This document shows, in pieces, positions 34,264 to 43,944 of a stretch of DNA of 64,000 nucleotides. Both the position numbers and the translations under genes were made by a program. Numbering within the stretch: position 1 is the first letter of the stretch; each line of letters begins with the position of its first letter. Source of the DNA: Iamia majanohamensis (GTDB lineage: Bacteria > Actinomycetota > Acidimicrobiia > Acidimicrobiales > Iamiaceae); NCBI RefSeq assembly GCF_028532485.1, contig NZ_CP116942.1:1550001-1614000 (forward strand), read 5' to 3'. The notes under the pieces were generated by a model. It saw only the letters and a list, made by a program, of their open reading frames with translations. It had not been told where the DNA came from and ran no database searches.

Positions 34264-35457
34264 ATGCCGAGCTTCCGCGACATCCTGGCGGCCACCAAGG
34301 CCCAGGTCAGGGAGGTCACCACGGACGAGGCCGACGAGATGCGCCAGCAGGACGGCGCCGTCGTGCTCGACGTGCGCGAGCCCGACGAGTACGAGCAGGG
34401 CGCCATCCCGGGCGCGGTCCACATCCCCCGGGGCACGTTGGAGACCAGCATCGAGAACCGGATCCCCGACAAGGACGCGCCGGTGATCATCCACTGCGCC
34501 AGCGGGGTGCGCTCCGCGTTCGCGGCCAAGAGCCTGGGCGAGCTGGGCTACACCCACGCGGTCACGGTCGCCGGCGGCTTCAACAAGTGGAAGGACGAGG
34601 GGCGCGACTGGTCGACCCCGCAGACCCTGACCCCCGACCAGCGCAACCGCTACAAGCGCCACCTGCTGCTGCCGGAGGTCGGCGACGAGGGCCAGCAGCG
34701 CCTCCTCGACGCCAAGGTCCTCCTCCTCGGGGCCGGTGGCCTGGGCTCGCCCGCCGCGCTCTACCTGGCCGCGGCCGGGGTGGGCACCATCGGCATCATC
34801 GACATGGACGTGGTCGACGACTCCAACCTGCAGCGCCAGGTGCTCCACAACCTGGAGCGCATCGGCGACCGCAAGGTCGACTCGGCCAAGAAGACCCTCA
34901 CCGCCCTCAACCCCGACGTCGACGTCGTCACCTACGACACCCGGCTGGGCGAGGACAACGTCATGGACATCCTGGGGGGACCGGACGGCGACGGCTGGGA
35001 CGTCGTCGTCGACGGCACCGACAACTTCCCGACCCGCTACCTGGTCAACGACGCCTCGGTGAAGCTCGGCATCCCGGTGGTGCACGGCTCGATCTTCCGC
35101 TTCGAGGGCATGGTCACCGTCTTCGACCCCCGGAACGGGCCGACCTACCGCGACATGGTCCCCGAGCCGCCCCCCGCCGACATGGCCCCCTCCTGCGCCG
35201 AGGCCGGCGTGCTCGGCGTCCTGCCCGGCATCGTCGGGTCGCTCCAGGCGCTCGAGGCCATCAAGCTCATCCTCGAGCTGGGCGACGTGCTCCGCGGCCG
35301 GCTCCTCGCCTACGACGCGCTGGAGACCTCCTTCCGGGAGTACAAGGTCCAGGTCGACCCGACCAACGAGATCACCTGGGACAACCGGGACCGCATCCAG
35401 GTGGCCGAGGTCGAGGGCCTCTGCGCCCCGCTGCCCCTGGCCCCCGCGCCGGCCTGA
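34264..35457 (+). CDS. moeZ: Rhodanese-MoeZ/MoeB-type adenylyltransferase fusion
   Basis: The 397-aa protein has a rhodanese domain first (residues 18-115, persulfide Cys78 in IIHCASGVRS) and a ThiF/MoeB E1-like domain second (120-397, GAGGLGS at 156-162, SCAEAGVLG with Cys311). It would adenylate the C-terminal glycine of a small sulfur-carrier protein and hand over sulfur for molybdopterin, thiamine or cysteine synthesis. Typical MoeZ has the rhodanese at the C-terminus, so the order is reversed. The zinc CxxC pairs of MoeB are absent (PTYRDMVPEPPP instead), as in MoeZ. The leader has GAGG eight bases before the ATG. Confidence 0.9.
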   Translation: MPSFRDILAATKAQVREVTTDEADEMRQQDGAVVLDVREPDEYEQGAIPGAVHIPRGTLETSIENRIPDKDAPVIIHCASGVRSAFAAKSLGELGYTHAVTVAGGFNKWKDEGRDWSTPQTLTPDQRNRYKRHLLLPEVGDEGQQRLLDAKVLLLGAGGLGSPAALYLAAAGVGTIGIIDMDVVDDSNLQRQVLHNLERIGDRKVDSAKKTLTALNPDVDVVTYDTRLGEDNVMDILGGPDGDGWDVVVDGTDNFPTRYLVNDASVKLGIPVVHGSIFRFEGMVTVFDPRNGPTYRDMVPEPPPADMAPSCAEAGVLGVLPGIVGSLQALEAIKLILELGDVLRGRLLAYDALETSFREYKVQVDPTNEITWDNRDRIQVAEVEGLCAPLPLAPAPA

Positions 35458-35510
35458 CCCCACCCCCTCCGCACCCGGCGGTCGTCTGCGGCCGACCGGG
35501 TGCCGGGGCG

Positions 35511-35516
35511 TAGCCT
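35511..35516 (+). promoter_or_regulatory. Leaderless -10 box TAGCCT
   Basis: TAGCCT is seven bases before the ATG at 35524, which fixes that start over upstream in-frame codons. Confidence 0.65.
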
Positions 35517-35523
35517 CGCCCCG

Positions 35524-36588
35524 ATGGACGCGGCCGCCCCCCCTCCCACGGGCGACCCCGCCCAGCAGGGTGGCGCCGAGGGGTCGTCGTCGGGGCGGCG
35601 GCGTCGCGCCGCCCAGCTGACCACCGTCGTCGGCCTCCTCATCGGGGGGCTCACCTGCGCCTTCGTGGTGCGCACCCTGTCGAGCGAGTGGTCCGAGGTG
35701 CGCGAGGCCGTCCTCGACGCCTCCCCGGCGTGGGTCGCGGCCTGCTTCCTGCTCTGCATCGCCTCGATGACCAGCATCGGCTGGGTCTGGACCGACGTCC
35801 TCGCCCTGCTGGGGGTGCCCGTGCGGCGGACCCGGGCCCTCGCCTGGTACTACATCGGCGAGCTGGGCAAGTACCTGCCCGGCGGGGTGTGGCCCGTGCT
35901 GGGCCGGGGCGAGCTGGCCCGGCGCAACGGGCCCGTGCCCGGGCCCCGGGCCTACGCCAGCGTGGCCCTCTCGCTGGTGACGCTCTACCTGGCGGCCATG
36001 CTCGTCGCCGTCGGCCTGCTGCCCTTCGCCCTGGGCGACGACGGCCCCGGTGCCGCCGCCTTCGTGCTGGTGCTGCTGCCCCTCGGCCTGGCGGCCCTCC
36101 ACCCCCGGGTGATCGAGCCGCTGCTGGGGCTGGTGCGGCGGGTCACCAAGCGGCCCCTGGCCATGGAGGTGCCGCCCTGGCGCGACACCGTGGTGGTGGT
36201 CCTGCGCTACGTGCCCACGTGGGTGTTCATCGGGGGCGCCACCGCGGCCATGGCCCAGGCCATCGACCCCGGCGCCTCGCCGACCCGCGTCGCCTTCGCC
36301 GCCGTGCTCAGCTGGACCGCCGGGTTCCTCGCCGTCCCCGTGCCCGCGGGGGCGGGCGTGCGCGAGACGGTCTTCATCGCCGCCAGCGGCCTGTCGCCGG
36401 AGCTGGGGGCCACGGTGGCGGTGGCCACCCGGGTGCTCTTCATCGTCGTCGACGGCGGCGGCGCGGCCGTCGCCGGGGCCTACCTCCGCCGGGTGCGGCG
36501 GACCTCGGCCCTCGTGGCCGGGCCCGCCCTCGACGTCCCCACCGCCGGCGACGTGCCCGCCCGGGCCGACGCCCTGCCCGACACCTGA
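35524..36588 (+). CDS. Lysylphosphatidylglycerol-synthase-type membrane protein (UPF0104, flippase-like)
   Basis: This 354-aa protein has about eight transmembrane helices after a disordered, charged N-terminus of 35 residues. The signature YYIGELGKYLPGGVWPVLGR near residue 115 and the second-half VPAGAGVRETVF motif mark the LPG_synthase_TM / UPF0104 family. Related proteins flip or synthesise lipid-linked products. No catalytic C-terminal domain is present, so lysine transfer is unlikely. It is independently promoted and on the same strand as the DUF4129 cluster. Confidence 0.85.
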   Translation: MDAAAPPPTGDPAQQGGAEGSSSGRRRRAAQLTTVVGLLIGGLTCAFVVRTLSSEWSEVREAVLDASPAWVAACFLLCIASMTSIGWVWTDVLALLGVPVRRTRALAWYYIGELGKYLPGGVWPVLGRGELARRNGPVPGPRAYASVALSLVTLYLAAMLVAVGLLPFALGDDGPGAAAFVLVLLPLGLAALHPRVIEPLLGLVRRVTKRPLAMEVPPWRDTVVVVLRYVPTWVFIGGATAAMAQAIDPGASPTRVAFAAVLSWTAGFLAVPVPAGAGVRETVFIAASGLSPELGATVAVATRVLFIVVDGGGAAVAGAYLRRVRRTSALVAGPALDVPTAGDVPARADALPDT

Positions 36589-36629
36589 GCGCCGGCCCCG
36601 GGGCCGCCGGGCCGGCGGGACCCGAGGGG

Positions 36630-36635
36630 TACAGT
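36630..36635 (+). promoter_or_regulatory. Leaderless -10 box TACAGT for the membrane-stress-type cluster
   Basis: TACAGT is seven bases before the ATG at 36643. The next four genes overlap or nearly abut, so it may drive the run to DUF58 at 41559. Confidence 0.65.
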
Positions 36636-36642
36636 CGACCCG

Positions 36643-37635
36643 ATGGCGGCGCCCGCAGGAGCCGACCGGGGCCCCGGGGCCACCGGACCGGTCGTGGCCC
36701 TGCGGCCCCTCGGCATCGGCGAGGTGCTGGATGCCGCCATCAAGGTGTACCGCAGCCGGGCCCGGGCCATGGTCGTCGCCACCGCCGTGGTCGTGGCCCC
36801 CGCCATCGTCCTCCAGACCCTGGTCCAGCTCTCGGCCGGTGACCCCCAGGCCCTCACCGAGACCGACGCCGCCACCGGCCTGCCGACCGTCGATGCCCGG
36901 TCCGTGTTCGTGTACCTGGGCGGGACGTTCGCGTCGACGGTGATCCTGCTGGTCGCCAACAACCTGGCCCTGGCCGGGACGACGCGCATCTCGGTCGGCA
37001 CCTACCTGGGCGACGAGACCGACTGGCGGGGCTCGCTGCGCTTCGCGGCGCAGCGGTTCTGGCCGCTGCTCGGCGTGCTCGCCCTCAGCTCGGCCGGGCT
37101 CGTCCTCGGCTTCCTCCTGTGCATCGTGCCCGGCATCTGGCTCCAGGGCATCTGGGCCGTCGCGGTGCCGGCGCTGCTGGTCGAGGACCTGGGCCCGATC
37201 GCCGCCCTGCGGCGGTCGGCGGCGCTGGTGAGGGGCGGCTTCTGGCGGGTCCTCGGCGCCATCCTCCTCGGCTCGCTGCTCGCCTCGCTCCTCCAGGGCG
37301 TGCTGACCGCACCCGTCCTCGCCCTCCAGCTGACGGGGACGAGCTTCCTCGTCACCTCCCTGCTGCTGGGGGTGGTGCAGCTGGTCGGCGTGGCCCTGAC
37401 GACGCCCTACGTCGCCGCCCTGACCGCGGTGGTCTACGTCGACCTCCGGGTCCGGAAGGAGGCCTTCGACCTCGAGCTGCTGGCCGGCGGCGTCGGGGTG
37501 GAGCCCCCGGAGAGCCCCGACCCGCCCGTGGGGCCCACCCCGGCGCCGAGCCCGGTGCCGCCCGCGGGGGGCTGGGTCCCGGCCCCGCCACCCGGGGGGT
37601 GGGGCCCGCCCGGCGGCGCCGCGCCGGGTGGCTGA
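36643..37635 (+). CDS. Membrane protein, GPDPase_memb-like
   Basis: The 330-aa protein opens with PLGIGEVLDAAIKVYRSRA, the start of the membrane domain seen in glycerophosphodiesterase-associated and DUF-type proteins of actinobacteria. About six transmembrane helices follow to residue 270. The last 45 residues are Pro/Gly-rich and cytosolic. Its stop overlaps the next gene by eight bases. Homologues usually precede DUF4129, DUF4350, MoxR and DUF58 genes, as here. The job of the cluster is unknown; a membrane or envelope assembly role is suspected. Confidence 0.75.
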   Translation: MAAPAGADRGPGATGPVVALRPLGIGEVLDAAIKVYRSRARAMVVATAVVVAPAIVLQTLVQLSAGDPQALTETDAATGLPTVDARSVFVYLGGTFASTVILLVANNLALAGTTRISVGTYLGDETDWRGSLRFAAQRFWPLLGVLALSSAGLVLGFLLCIVPGIWLQGIWAVAVPALLVEDLGPIAALRRSAALVRGGFWRVLGAILLGSLLASLLQGVLTAPVLALQLTGTSFLVTSLLLGVVQLVGVALTTPYVAALTAVVYVDLRVRKEAFDLELLAGGVGVEPPESPDPPVGPTPAPSPVPPAGGWVPAPPPGGWGPPGGAAPGG

Positions 37636-38263
37636 CCCCACCGGCGCCCAGGAGGACGCCCGCCGCATCCTCTCCGGCGACCGGTACCAGGCCCGTGAGG
37701 TGCCCCGGCCCCTCGAGGGGGTGCTGCGGTGGCTGGGTGACCGCCTCCGCGACCTGGCCGAGCCCCTGGGTGACCTGCTCTCCACGCCCGGCGGCGTCGC
37801 CGTCACCGTGGCCGCCGTCGTCCTCGCCACCGGGCTGCTCGCCGCCGGTGCGGCCCGCCGGCGGACCCGCAGCCACGAGGTGGTGGCGGCCCGACGGCGG
37901 CGGTCCGGGCGCCCCGACCCGGCGGCGCTCGAGGGCGAGGCGGCCGAGGCCGAGGAGGCGGGCGACCTGGCCGCCGCGGTCCGCCTGCGCTTCCGGGCCG
38001 GCGTGCTCCGCCTGGAGGAGGCGGGTGCGGTGCCGGCCCGGGCCGACACCACGTCGCGCCGACTGGTGGAGGCCGTCCCGTCGGCGACGCTGGCCGACCT
38101 GGCCGGCACCTTCGACGCCGTCGCCTACGGCGGCCGTCGGGCCCGGCCCCGGGACGTGGCCGCGGCCCGGGCGGGCTGGCCGAAGGTGGTGGCCGAGGCG
38201 GCGGCGACCGGTGCGGGCCACGACCCCGACCGGCCCCGAACGCCCACCCGGGTGTCCGCGTGA
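37628..38263 (+). CDS. DUF4129 domain protein
   Basis: In this 211-aa protein one transmembrane helix near residues 58-78 separates an N-terminal extracytoplasmic segment (QEDARRILSGDRYQ, the start typical of DUF4129) from a cytosolic helical C-terminal domain with LRFRAGVLRLEEAGAV and TFDAVAYGGRR motifs. The GTG start overlaps the upstream stop by eight bases, and the TGA overlaps the next GTG. DUF4129 proteins occur with transglutaminase-like or MoxR systems; the biochemical role is not established. Confidence 0.8.
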   Translation: MADPTGAQEDARRILSGDRYQAREVPRPLEGVLRWLGDRLRDLAEPLGDLLSTPGGVAVTVAAVVLATGLLAAGAARRRTRSHEVVAARRRRSGRPDPAALEGEAAEAEEAGDLAAAVRLRFRAGVLRLEEAGAVPARADTTSRRLVEAVPSATLADLAGTFDAVAYGGRRARPRDVAAARAGWPKVVAEAAATGAGHDPDRPRTPTRVSA

Positions 38264-39257
38264 CCGCGGTGCGCGCCGGCGCCGGCGCCGACGCCGACGA
38301 CGACGCCGTCGGGGAGGAGGCGGGGCCGGCCGGGTCCTGGTGGCGCCGGGTCGGCCCGGTCAAGCGGACCGTCGCGGTCGTGGTGGCCCTCGTCGTGGGG
38401 GTGAACCTGGTGCTGGGCGCCCTCGACCTCCTCCTTGGCTCCGACCCCGGGGGGCCCACCGGGTCGAGCCTGGCCACCGGGGATGACGGCGTGGCCGGCT
38501 GGGCCGACCTGCTCGAGGTGCGCGACGTGCCGGTGACGCGGCTGCGCACCCCGCTGGAGGACGCCGAGATCGACCCCGACGCCACCCTGGTCGTGTCCGA
38601 GCCGGCCCAGGACCTGGCGCCGGACGCCCAGCAGGCGGTGGCCGCCCACGTGGCCCGGGGTGGGCGCCTCGTGGCCGTGGGCCCTGCGGCCACCGGTGCG
38701 CTGGCCGCCGCCACCGGCGTCGACCCCGGGTGGGCCGACGGCGGCCCGGACGCCCCGGTGCCCCTGGCCGACCGCCCCGAGGTCGCCGGGGTCGAGCGCC
38801 TCTCGGGCGAGGGCCGGGGCCGCTACCTGACCCCCGACGGCCTCACCCCCCTCGTCGGCGGCGGGGGAGAGGTCACCGCCGTCGTCGACGGCCGGGTGGT
38901 CGGGGTGGCCGACCCGTCGCTGCTCTGGAACCGCCACCTGGCCGAGGCCGACGACGCCGCCTTCGCCCTCGCCCTGGTCGGCGAGGGCCCCGTGGTCTTC
39001 GCTGAGGCCGAGCACGGCTACGGCGCCAGCCGCGGCCTCGGCGCCCTCCCCCTGTCCTGGCGCCTGGCCGCAGCCGGCCTGGCCGTGGCCGCCCTGCTCG
39101 GCATGTGGTCGGCGGGCCAGCGGTTCGGCCCCGTCGAGCGCCCGACCCGCGCCCTGCCCCCGGCTCGCGCCGCCTACGTCGACGCCGTCGCCGCCGCCCT
39201 GTCCCGCACCGGCCGCCCCCCGCCGCCGGCGCACGCCCCGTCCCCGGAGGACCCGCC

Positions 39258-39261
<4 letters not shown>
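38260..39261 (+). CDS. DUF4350 domain protein
   Basis: This 333-aa protein has an N-terminal transmembrane helix ([19 protein letters not shown], about 40-60), a Rossmann-like external domain resembling type 1 glutamine-amidotransferase folds ([30 protein letters not shown]), and a C-terminal helix ([15 protein letters not shown], about 275-290). It fits DUF4350. No catalytic cysteine is seen in the fold, so a structural or sensing role is more likely. GTGA overlaps occur at both ends. Confidence 0.8.
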
Positions 39262-40265
<1,004 letters not shown>

Positions 40266-40281
40266 CGGCGTCGGTGACCGC

Positions 40282-41559
40282 GTGAGCCCCTCGCCCCGCG
40301 CCGTCGTGCTCGCCGTGGCCCTGGCCCTGGCCCTGCTCGTCGTCCCCTGGCCGCTGGTCCTGGTGGCCGCCGTCGCCGCCCTGGCTGCGACCACGGTCGA
40401 CGCCGTCGCCGCCCGCGCCCCCCTCCGCGTCCGCCGCACGGTGCCGGCCCGCCTGGCCCGGGGGGTCCCGGCCGGCCTGTCCGTGCTCGTCGAGGGCGCC
40501 GGCGCCCGTCGGGTGCGCGTGCGCCAGCCCCGTCTCCCGGACCTGTGGTGCGAGCCGGCCGAGGGCGACGGTGGCCTCGACGCCGAGGTGGTGGCCCACC
40601 GGCGCGGCCACCACCTCCTCCCTCCGGTGGTGGCGCGGGCCACGGGCCCGCTCGGGCTGGCGCGCTGGGACCACCGCGTCACCGGGCCGGCCGAGGTCGA
40701 CGTCGACCCCGACCTGCCCGCGGCCCGGCGGCTGGCCTCGGCCGTGCGCCAGGCCCGGTTCCGGGACCCGGGGCTGCGGCGGCGGGGGGCGGTGGGGCTG
40801 GGCACCGACTTCGACCGCCTGCGGGACTACCAGCCCGACGACGACGTCCGGCACGTCAACTGGGTCGCCACCGCCCGCCGCGGCCGCCCCACCACCAACG
40901 TGTACCGGGAGGACACCGAGCGCGACGTGGTGGCCCTCGTCGACCTGGGCCGCCTGATGGCGGCGCCGGTCCGACCGCCCGGGGCGGCCGACGCCGTCAC
41001 GCGCCTCGACGTCGCGATCGACGCCGCCGCGGCCCTGGCCGCCGTGGCCGACGCCGTCGGCGACCGGTGCGGCACGGTCGCCTTCGACGACGAGGTCCGG
41101 GCCCGGGTCCGACCCCGCCGGGCCTCGGGCGCGGCGGTGGTACGGGCCCTGCACGCGCTCGAGCCCCGGCCCGTCGACAGCGACCCCGAGGTCGCCTTCC
41201 GGGCGGTGGGCACCACCAAGCGGGCCCTGGTGGTGGTGCTCACCGACCTCGTCGACCCGGCCGCGGCGGCCGCCCTCCTCGACGCCGTGCCCGTGCTCGT
41301 GCGCCGCCACGCCGTGGTGGTGGCCTCCTGCACCGACGCCGACCTCGAGGCCGACGTGGCCCCCGACGCCGACGGCACCGCCCCGGACCCCGACGCCGCC
41401 CGCCGGCGGGTGGTGGCGACCCGGGTGCTCGACGCCCGTGACCGGGCCCGGGCCGAGATCACCCGGCGGGGCGCCACCGTGGTCGAGGCGCGGCCCGAGC
41501 GGTTCTCGGCCGCCGTGGTGGCGGCCTACCTCGACGCCAAGGCCGCGGCCCGGCTCTGA
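40282..41559 (+). CDS. DUF58 domain protein (MoxR partner)
   Basis: The 425-aa protein starts with two hydrophobic helices ([27 protein letters not shown]), then a beta-sandwich region and the DUF58 signature [21 protein letters not shown] near residue 175. A VWA-like fold follows, with [11 protein letters not shown] in place of the MIDAS start. MoxR and DUF58 proteins are nearly always paired. The 3' end overlaps the facing SpoIIM-like gene by 34 bases. Confidence 0.92.
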   Translation: MSPSPRAVVLAVALALALLVVPWPLVLVAAVAALAATTVDAVAARAPLRVRRTVPARLARGVPAGLSVLVEGAGARRVRVRQPRLPDLWCEPAEGDGGLDAEVVAHRRGHHLLPPVVARATGPLGLARWDHRVTGPAEVDVDPDLPAARRLASAVRQARFRDPGLRRRGAVGLGTDFDRLRDYQPDDDVRHVNWVATARRGRPTTNVYREDTERDVVALVDLGRLMAAPVRPPGAADAVTRLDVAIDAAAALAAVADAVGDRCGTVAFDDEVRARVRPRRASGAAVVRALHALEPRPVDSDPEVAFRAVGTTKRALVVVLTDLVDPAAAAALLDAVPVLVRRHAVVVASCTDADLEADVAPDADGTAPDPDAARRRVVATRVLDARDRARAEITRRGATVVEARPERFSAAVVAAYLDAKAAARL

Positions 41560-42581
41560 CCGCGGGGCGGCGCCGGCGGCTCCCCGGCGCCCGCCCGTCC
41601 CCGCCACACGACCAGCAGCCAGAAGGGGGCGGCCACGAGGACGCCGACGACCACCGCGGCGGCGGGGGGCAGGCCCCGCGGGGTGACGAAGCCCTCGACC
41701 AGCCCGGTGGGCACCAGCCACAGGGCGATGCCCAGGGCCATCTCCGCCGCGGCCCGCATCTCCTCCACCAGCACCTCCCCGCGCGGCCGGTGACCCGGCG
41801 CGACCAGCCCCCGCCCGACGCGCAGCCCGGCGGCACCGGCCACCGTCACCAGGCTCAGCTCCAGCAGCCCGTGGGGCGCGAGCAGGCTCAGGGCCACCGA
41901 CCCCCCGCCCCCGGCGACGAAGAGCCCCACCACCACGCCGACGATGCCGCCGTTGTAGACGAGGACGGCCGCGGTGGCCAGGCCGCCGGTGATCCCGCCG
42001 GCCAGGCAGAGCAGGGCCACGCGGATGTTGTTGGTGAAGATCTGGGTGGCGAACGAGGCGCTGTCGCTGGTGGTCAGCCCCCGGTCGCCGGCGTCGCCGC
42101 CCCGGGCCGCGGCCTCGGCCGCGTCGCGGGAGAGCGGGCTGGCCTGGGCGACCCTGGTGGCGGTGGCCGGGTCGTGGTGGGCCCACAGGGCCAGCCCGAC
42201 CATCGGGCCCCAGAGCAGGAGGGCCGCCACCAGGAGGGTCCCGGGCTGCTCGCGCACCCGCACGTAGATGCCGGTGGTGAGCCAGTGCCGGAGCGAGCCC
42301 CGCCGCCCGGGGGTGCGGTAGACGAGGCCCCGGGCCCGGCGGACCAGGGCGTCGAGCTCGGCGACGACGGGGTCGCCGGGCCAGCGCTGCCGGGCCCGGG
42401 CCAGGTCGGCGGCCGCGGCCCGGTACCCCTCGCCCAGGGCCAGCACCTCCTCGGGGGTGAGGCGGTCCGCGCTCGGCCCGGCCCGGCCCACCAGGTCGGT
42501 GAGGTGGGCCCAGGCCGGGGTGCGCTCGGCGATGAAGCGGTCGACGCCCCGTCGGGTCGGGGCCGCCTGCTCAGCCGTCAC
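41526..42581 (-). CDS. Stage II sporulation protein M-like (SpoIIM/DUF95) membrane protein
   Basis: This 351-aa protein has a soluble helical N-terminus (RGVDRFIAERTPAWAHLTDL), then five or six transmembrane helices with the family's FTNNIRVALLCLAGGITGG and GLLELSLVTVAGAAGLRVG motifs. In SpoIIM this domain sits in the peptidoglycan-remodelling engulfment complex of endospore formers; in actinobacteria it appears with MoxR and RDD genes and has no known role. It faces DUF58, and the two coding regions overlap by 34 bases at their ends. The GTG start has no clear TANNNT box. Confidence 0.85.
   Translation of the reverse strand: MTAEQAAPTRRGVDRFIAERTPAWAHLTDLVGRAGPSADRLTPEEVLALGEGYRAAAADLARARQRWPGDPVVAELDALVRRARGLVYRTPGRRGSLRHWLTTGIYVRVREQPGTLLVAALLLWGPMVGLALWAHHDPATATRVAQASPLSRDAAEAAARGGDAGDRGLTTSDSASFATQIFTNNIRVALLCLAGGITGGLATAAVLVYNGGIVGVVVGLFVAGGGGSVALSLLAPHGLLELSLVTVAGAAGLRVGRGLVAPGHRPRGEVLVEEMRAAAEMALGIALWLVPTGLVEGFVTPRGLPPAAAVVVGVLVAAPFWLLVVWRGRAGAGEPPAPPRGQSRAAALASR
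41569..41591. terminator. Hairpin in the DUF58/SpoIIM-like convergent end
   Basis: GGCGCCGG (41569-41576) and CCGGCGCC (41584-41591) form a perfect 8-bp stem with a 7-base loop just after the DUF58 stop. It lies inside the 3' end of the facing gene. No U-tract. Confidence 0.45.
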
Positions 42582-42635
42582 CGGGCCATCCTCGCGCCCC
42601 GTCCGCACCCGGCGGGGCCCGGGGCCGTCCGCCGG

Positions 42636-42641
42636 TAGCGT
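42636..42641 (+). promoter_or_regulatory. Leaderless -10 box TAGCGT for the RDD gene
   Basis: TAGCGT is seven bases upstream of the GTG at 42649. Confidence 0.65.
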
Positions 42642-42648
42642 GCCGCCG

Positions 42649-43404
42649 GTGGAGATCGAGGACCGGCTCACGGTGCCGACGCCGGAGGGCGTCGACCTGG
42701 AGCTGGTGGTGGCCGGCCTCGGGTCCCGGTTCATGTCGTCGTGCGTCGACACCCTGCTCCAGGTGGCCGTGCTCGTGCCCCTCCTCCTCGCCGCCGGCCG
42801 CCTCGGCGGCGCCGCCGGCCCCGCCCTCGGCGCGGTGTCGGTCCTGGTCGTCTTCGTGGGCGCCCCGGCCGCGTGGGACGCCCTCGGCGGGGGCCGGACC
42901 CCGGGGCGGCGGGCCACCGGCCTCCAGCTCGTCCGCGACGACGGGTCGGCCGTCACCGTGGTGCCGGCCTCGGTGCGCAACATCGTCCGCCTGGTCGACT
43001 TCCTGCCGTCGCTGTACTCGGTCGGCGCCGTCTCGGTGCTGGCCACCCGCCACCACCAGCGCCTGGGCGACCTGGCTGCGGGCACGCTCGTCGTCCGCAC
43101 GGGGGCGGTGCGGCGTCGGGCGCCCGTGGCGGTGCCCGGCGCGACCCGCCCCGAGCCGGCGGCCGACGACGCGGCCCCGGCCCCGGTCGGGGGCTGGGAC
43201 CTCACCGGCGTGTCGGCGGCCGACGAGGCCGTGGTGCGCTCCTTCCTCGCCCGCCGGGGGACCCTGGACCCCGCGGCCCGGGCACGGGTGGCCGGTGCGC
43301 TGGCCCGCCGTCTGGAGCCGGTGGTGGTGGGCCCGGACCGGGCCGCGGGCGACGAGGCCTTCCTCGAGCAGGTGCTGGCCGCCCGGGAGGCCCGGGCCCG
43401 CTGA
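42649..43404 (+). CDS. RDD family membrane protein
   Basis: This 251-aa protein has an RDD domain (residues 18-150) with three or four helices; GLGSRFMSSCVDTLLQVAVLV is the first helix and TPGRRATGLQLVRDDG the second conserved block. A Pro-rich linker and a cytosolic helical tail (VRSFLARRGTLDPAARARV) of about 70 residues follow. It is the companion of the SpoIIM-like gene, from which it diverges, and both belong with MoxR-DUF58. RDD proteins are proposed to transport or anchor, but this is unproven. Confidence 0.85.
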   Translation: MEIEDRLTVPTPEGVDLELVVAGLGSRFMSSCVDTLLQVAVLVPLLLAAGRLGGAAGPALGAVSVLVVFVGAPAAWDALGGGRTPGRRATGLQLVRDDGSAVTVVPASVRNIVRLVDFLPSLYSVGAVSVLATRHHQRLGDLAAGTLVVRTGAVRRRAPVAVPGATRPEPAADDAAPAPVGGWDLTGVSAADEAVVRSFLARRGTLDPAARARVAGALARRLEPVVVGPDRAAGDEAFLEQVLAAREARAR

Positions 43405-43422
43405 GGACGCCGCCCACCGGCG

Positions 43423-43468
43423 CACGAGAGGTCGGCCGGCGGTGGTGACCACATCTCGTGTCCTCTCG
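43423..43468 (+). terminator. Competing hairpins after the RDD gene (terminator or attenuator)
   Basis: CACGAGAGGTC (43423-43433) can pair with the GACC at 43447-43450 and TCTCGTG at 43454-43460. Alternatively CGAGAGG (43425-43431) pairs with CCTCTCG (43462-43468). The two stems share the same 5' arm and exclude each other. They lie in the 138-base gap before the WXG-like gene pair. Confidence 0.45.
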
Positions 43469-43542
43469 GTGTTTGCCGCACGGTGAGGCGGGGCATCCCG
43501 GGAGGGCCTTCCCCCGGCGACCACCGTCCCGAGGGAGGCCCC

Positions 43543-43944
43543 GTGGCCCCGACCCCCACCCACCTGCGCGCCGCCGCCGACGGCCTGCGGCGCATCGCCC
43601 GTCGGCTCGACGTCGACCTCGAGCCCCTCCCGGCCCGGGGGGACCACCGCACCTGGGAGGGACCGGCGGCCACGTCCCACCGCCGCGCCGCGGCGGACGC
43701 GGGCGCCCGGGCCCGGCAGGCCACCGCGGACCTGCGGACCGTCGCCGCCGGGCTCGATGCCCGGGCCGATGCCGTCGAGCGGGCCGAGGCCGCTGCGGCC
43801 GAGGCGGCGCGGCTCGAGGCCGAGCGACGGGCCGCCGACCGGCTGGAGGGACGCCGCCCACCCGAGCCTTCGGGGCGCCCGGCACCCCCCACGCTCCGCC
43901 CCGATGCCCCCTTCGCCCTGGTGGGGGAGATGGGCCGTGGCTGA
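43543..43944 (+). CDS. WXG100-like small helical protein
   Basis: The 133-aa protein is almost entirely helical. It has a TWEGPAA turn near residue 45 followed by a long heptad-like helix (RQATADLRTVAAGLDARADAVERAEAAAAEAA), the layout of WXG100/ESX-type secretion substrates. Such proteins usually dimerise and are exported by a type VII system, but no EccC-like ATPase is in the window. GAGGGAGG lies five to eight bases before the GTG. Its end overlaps the next gene by eight bases. The assignment rests on pattern only. Confidence 0.55.
   Translation: MAPTPTHLRAAADGLRRIARRLDVDLEPLPARGDHRTWEGPAATSHRRAAADAGARARQATADLRTVAAGLDARADAVERAEAAAAEAARLEAERRAADRLEGRRPPEPSGRPAPPTLRPDAPFALVGEMGRG

Noticed and set aside
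34123-38109. Continuous minus-strand frame extending the GT-C gene to about 2090 codons
   Set aside because: The extension lies antisense to MoeZ, the UPF0104 protein and the following genes, is Arg/Gly/Pro-rich without domains, and a leaderless box and GTG at 34122 fix the true start.
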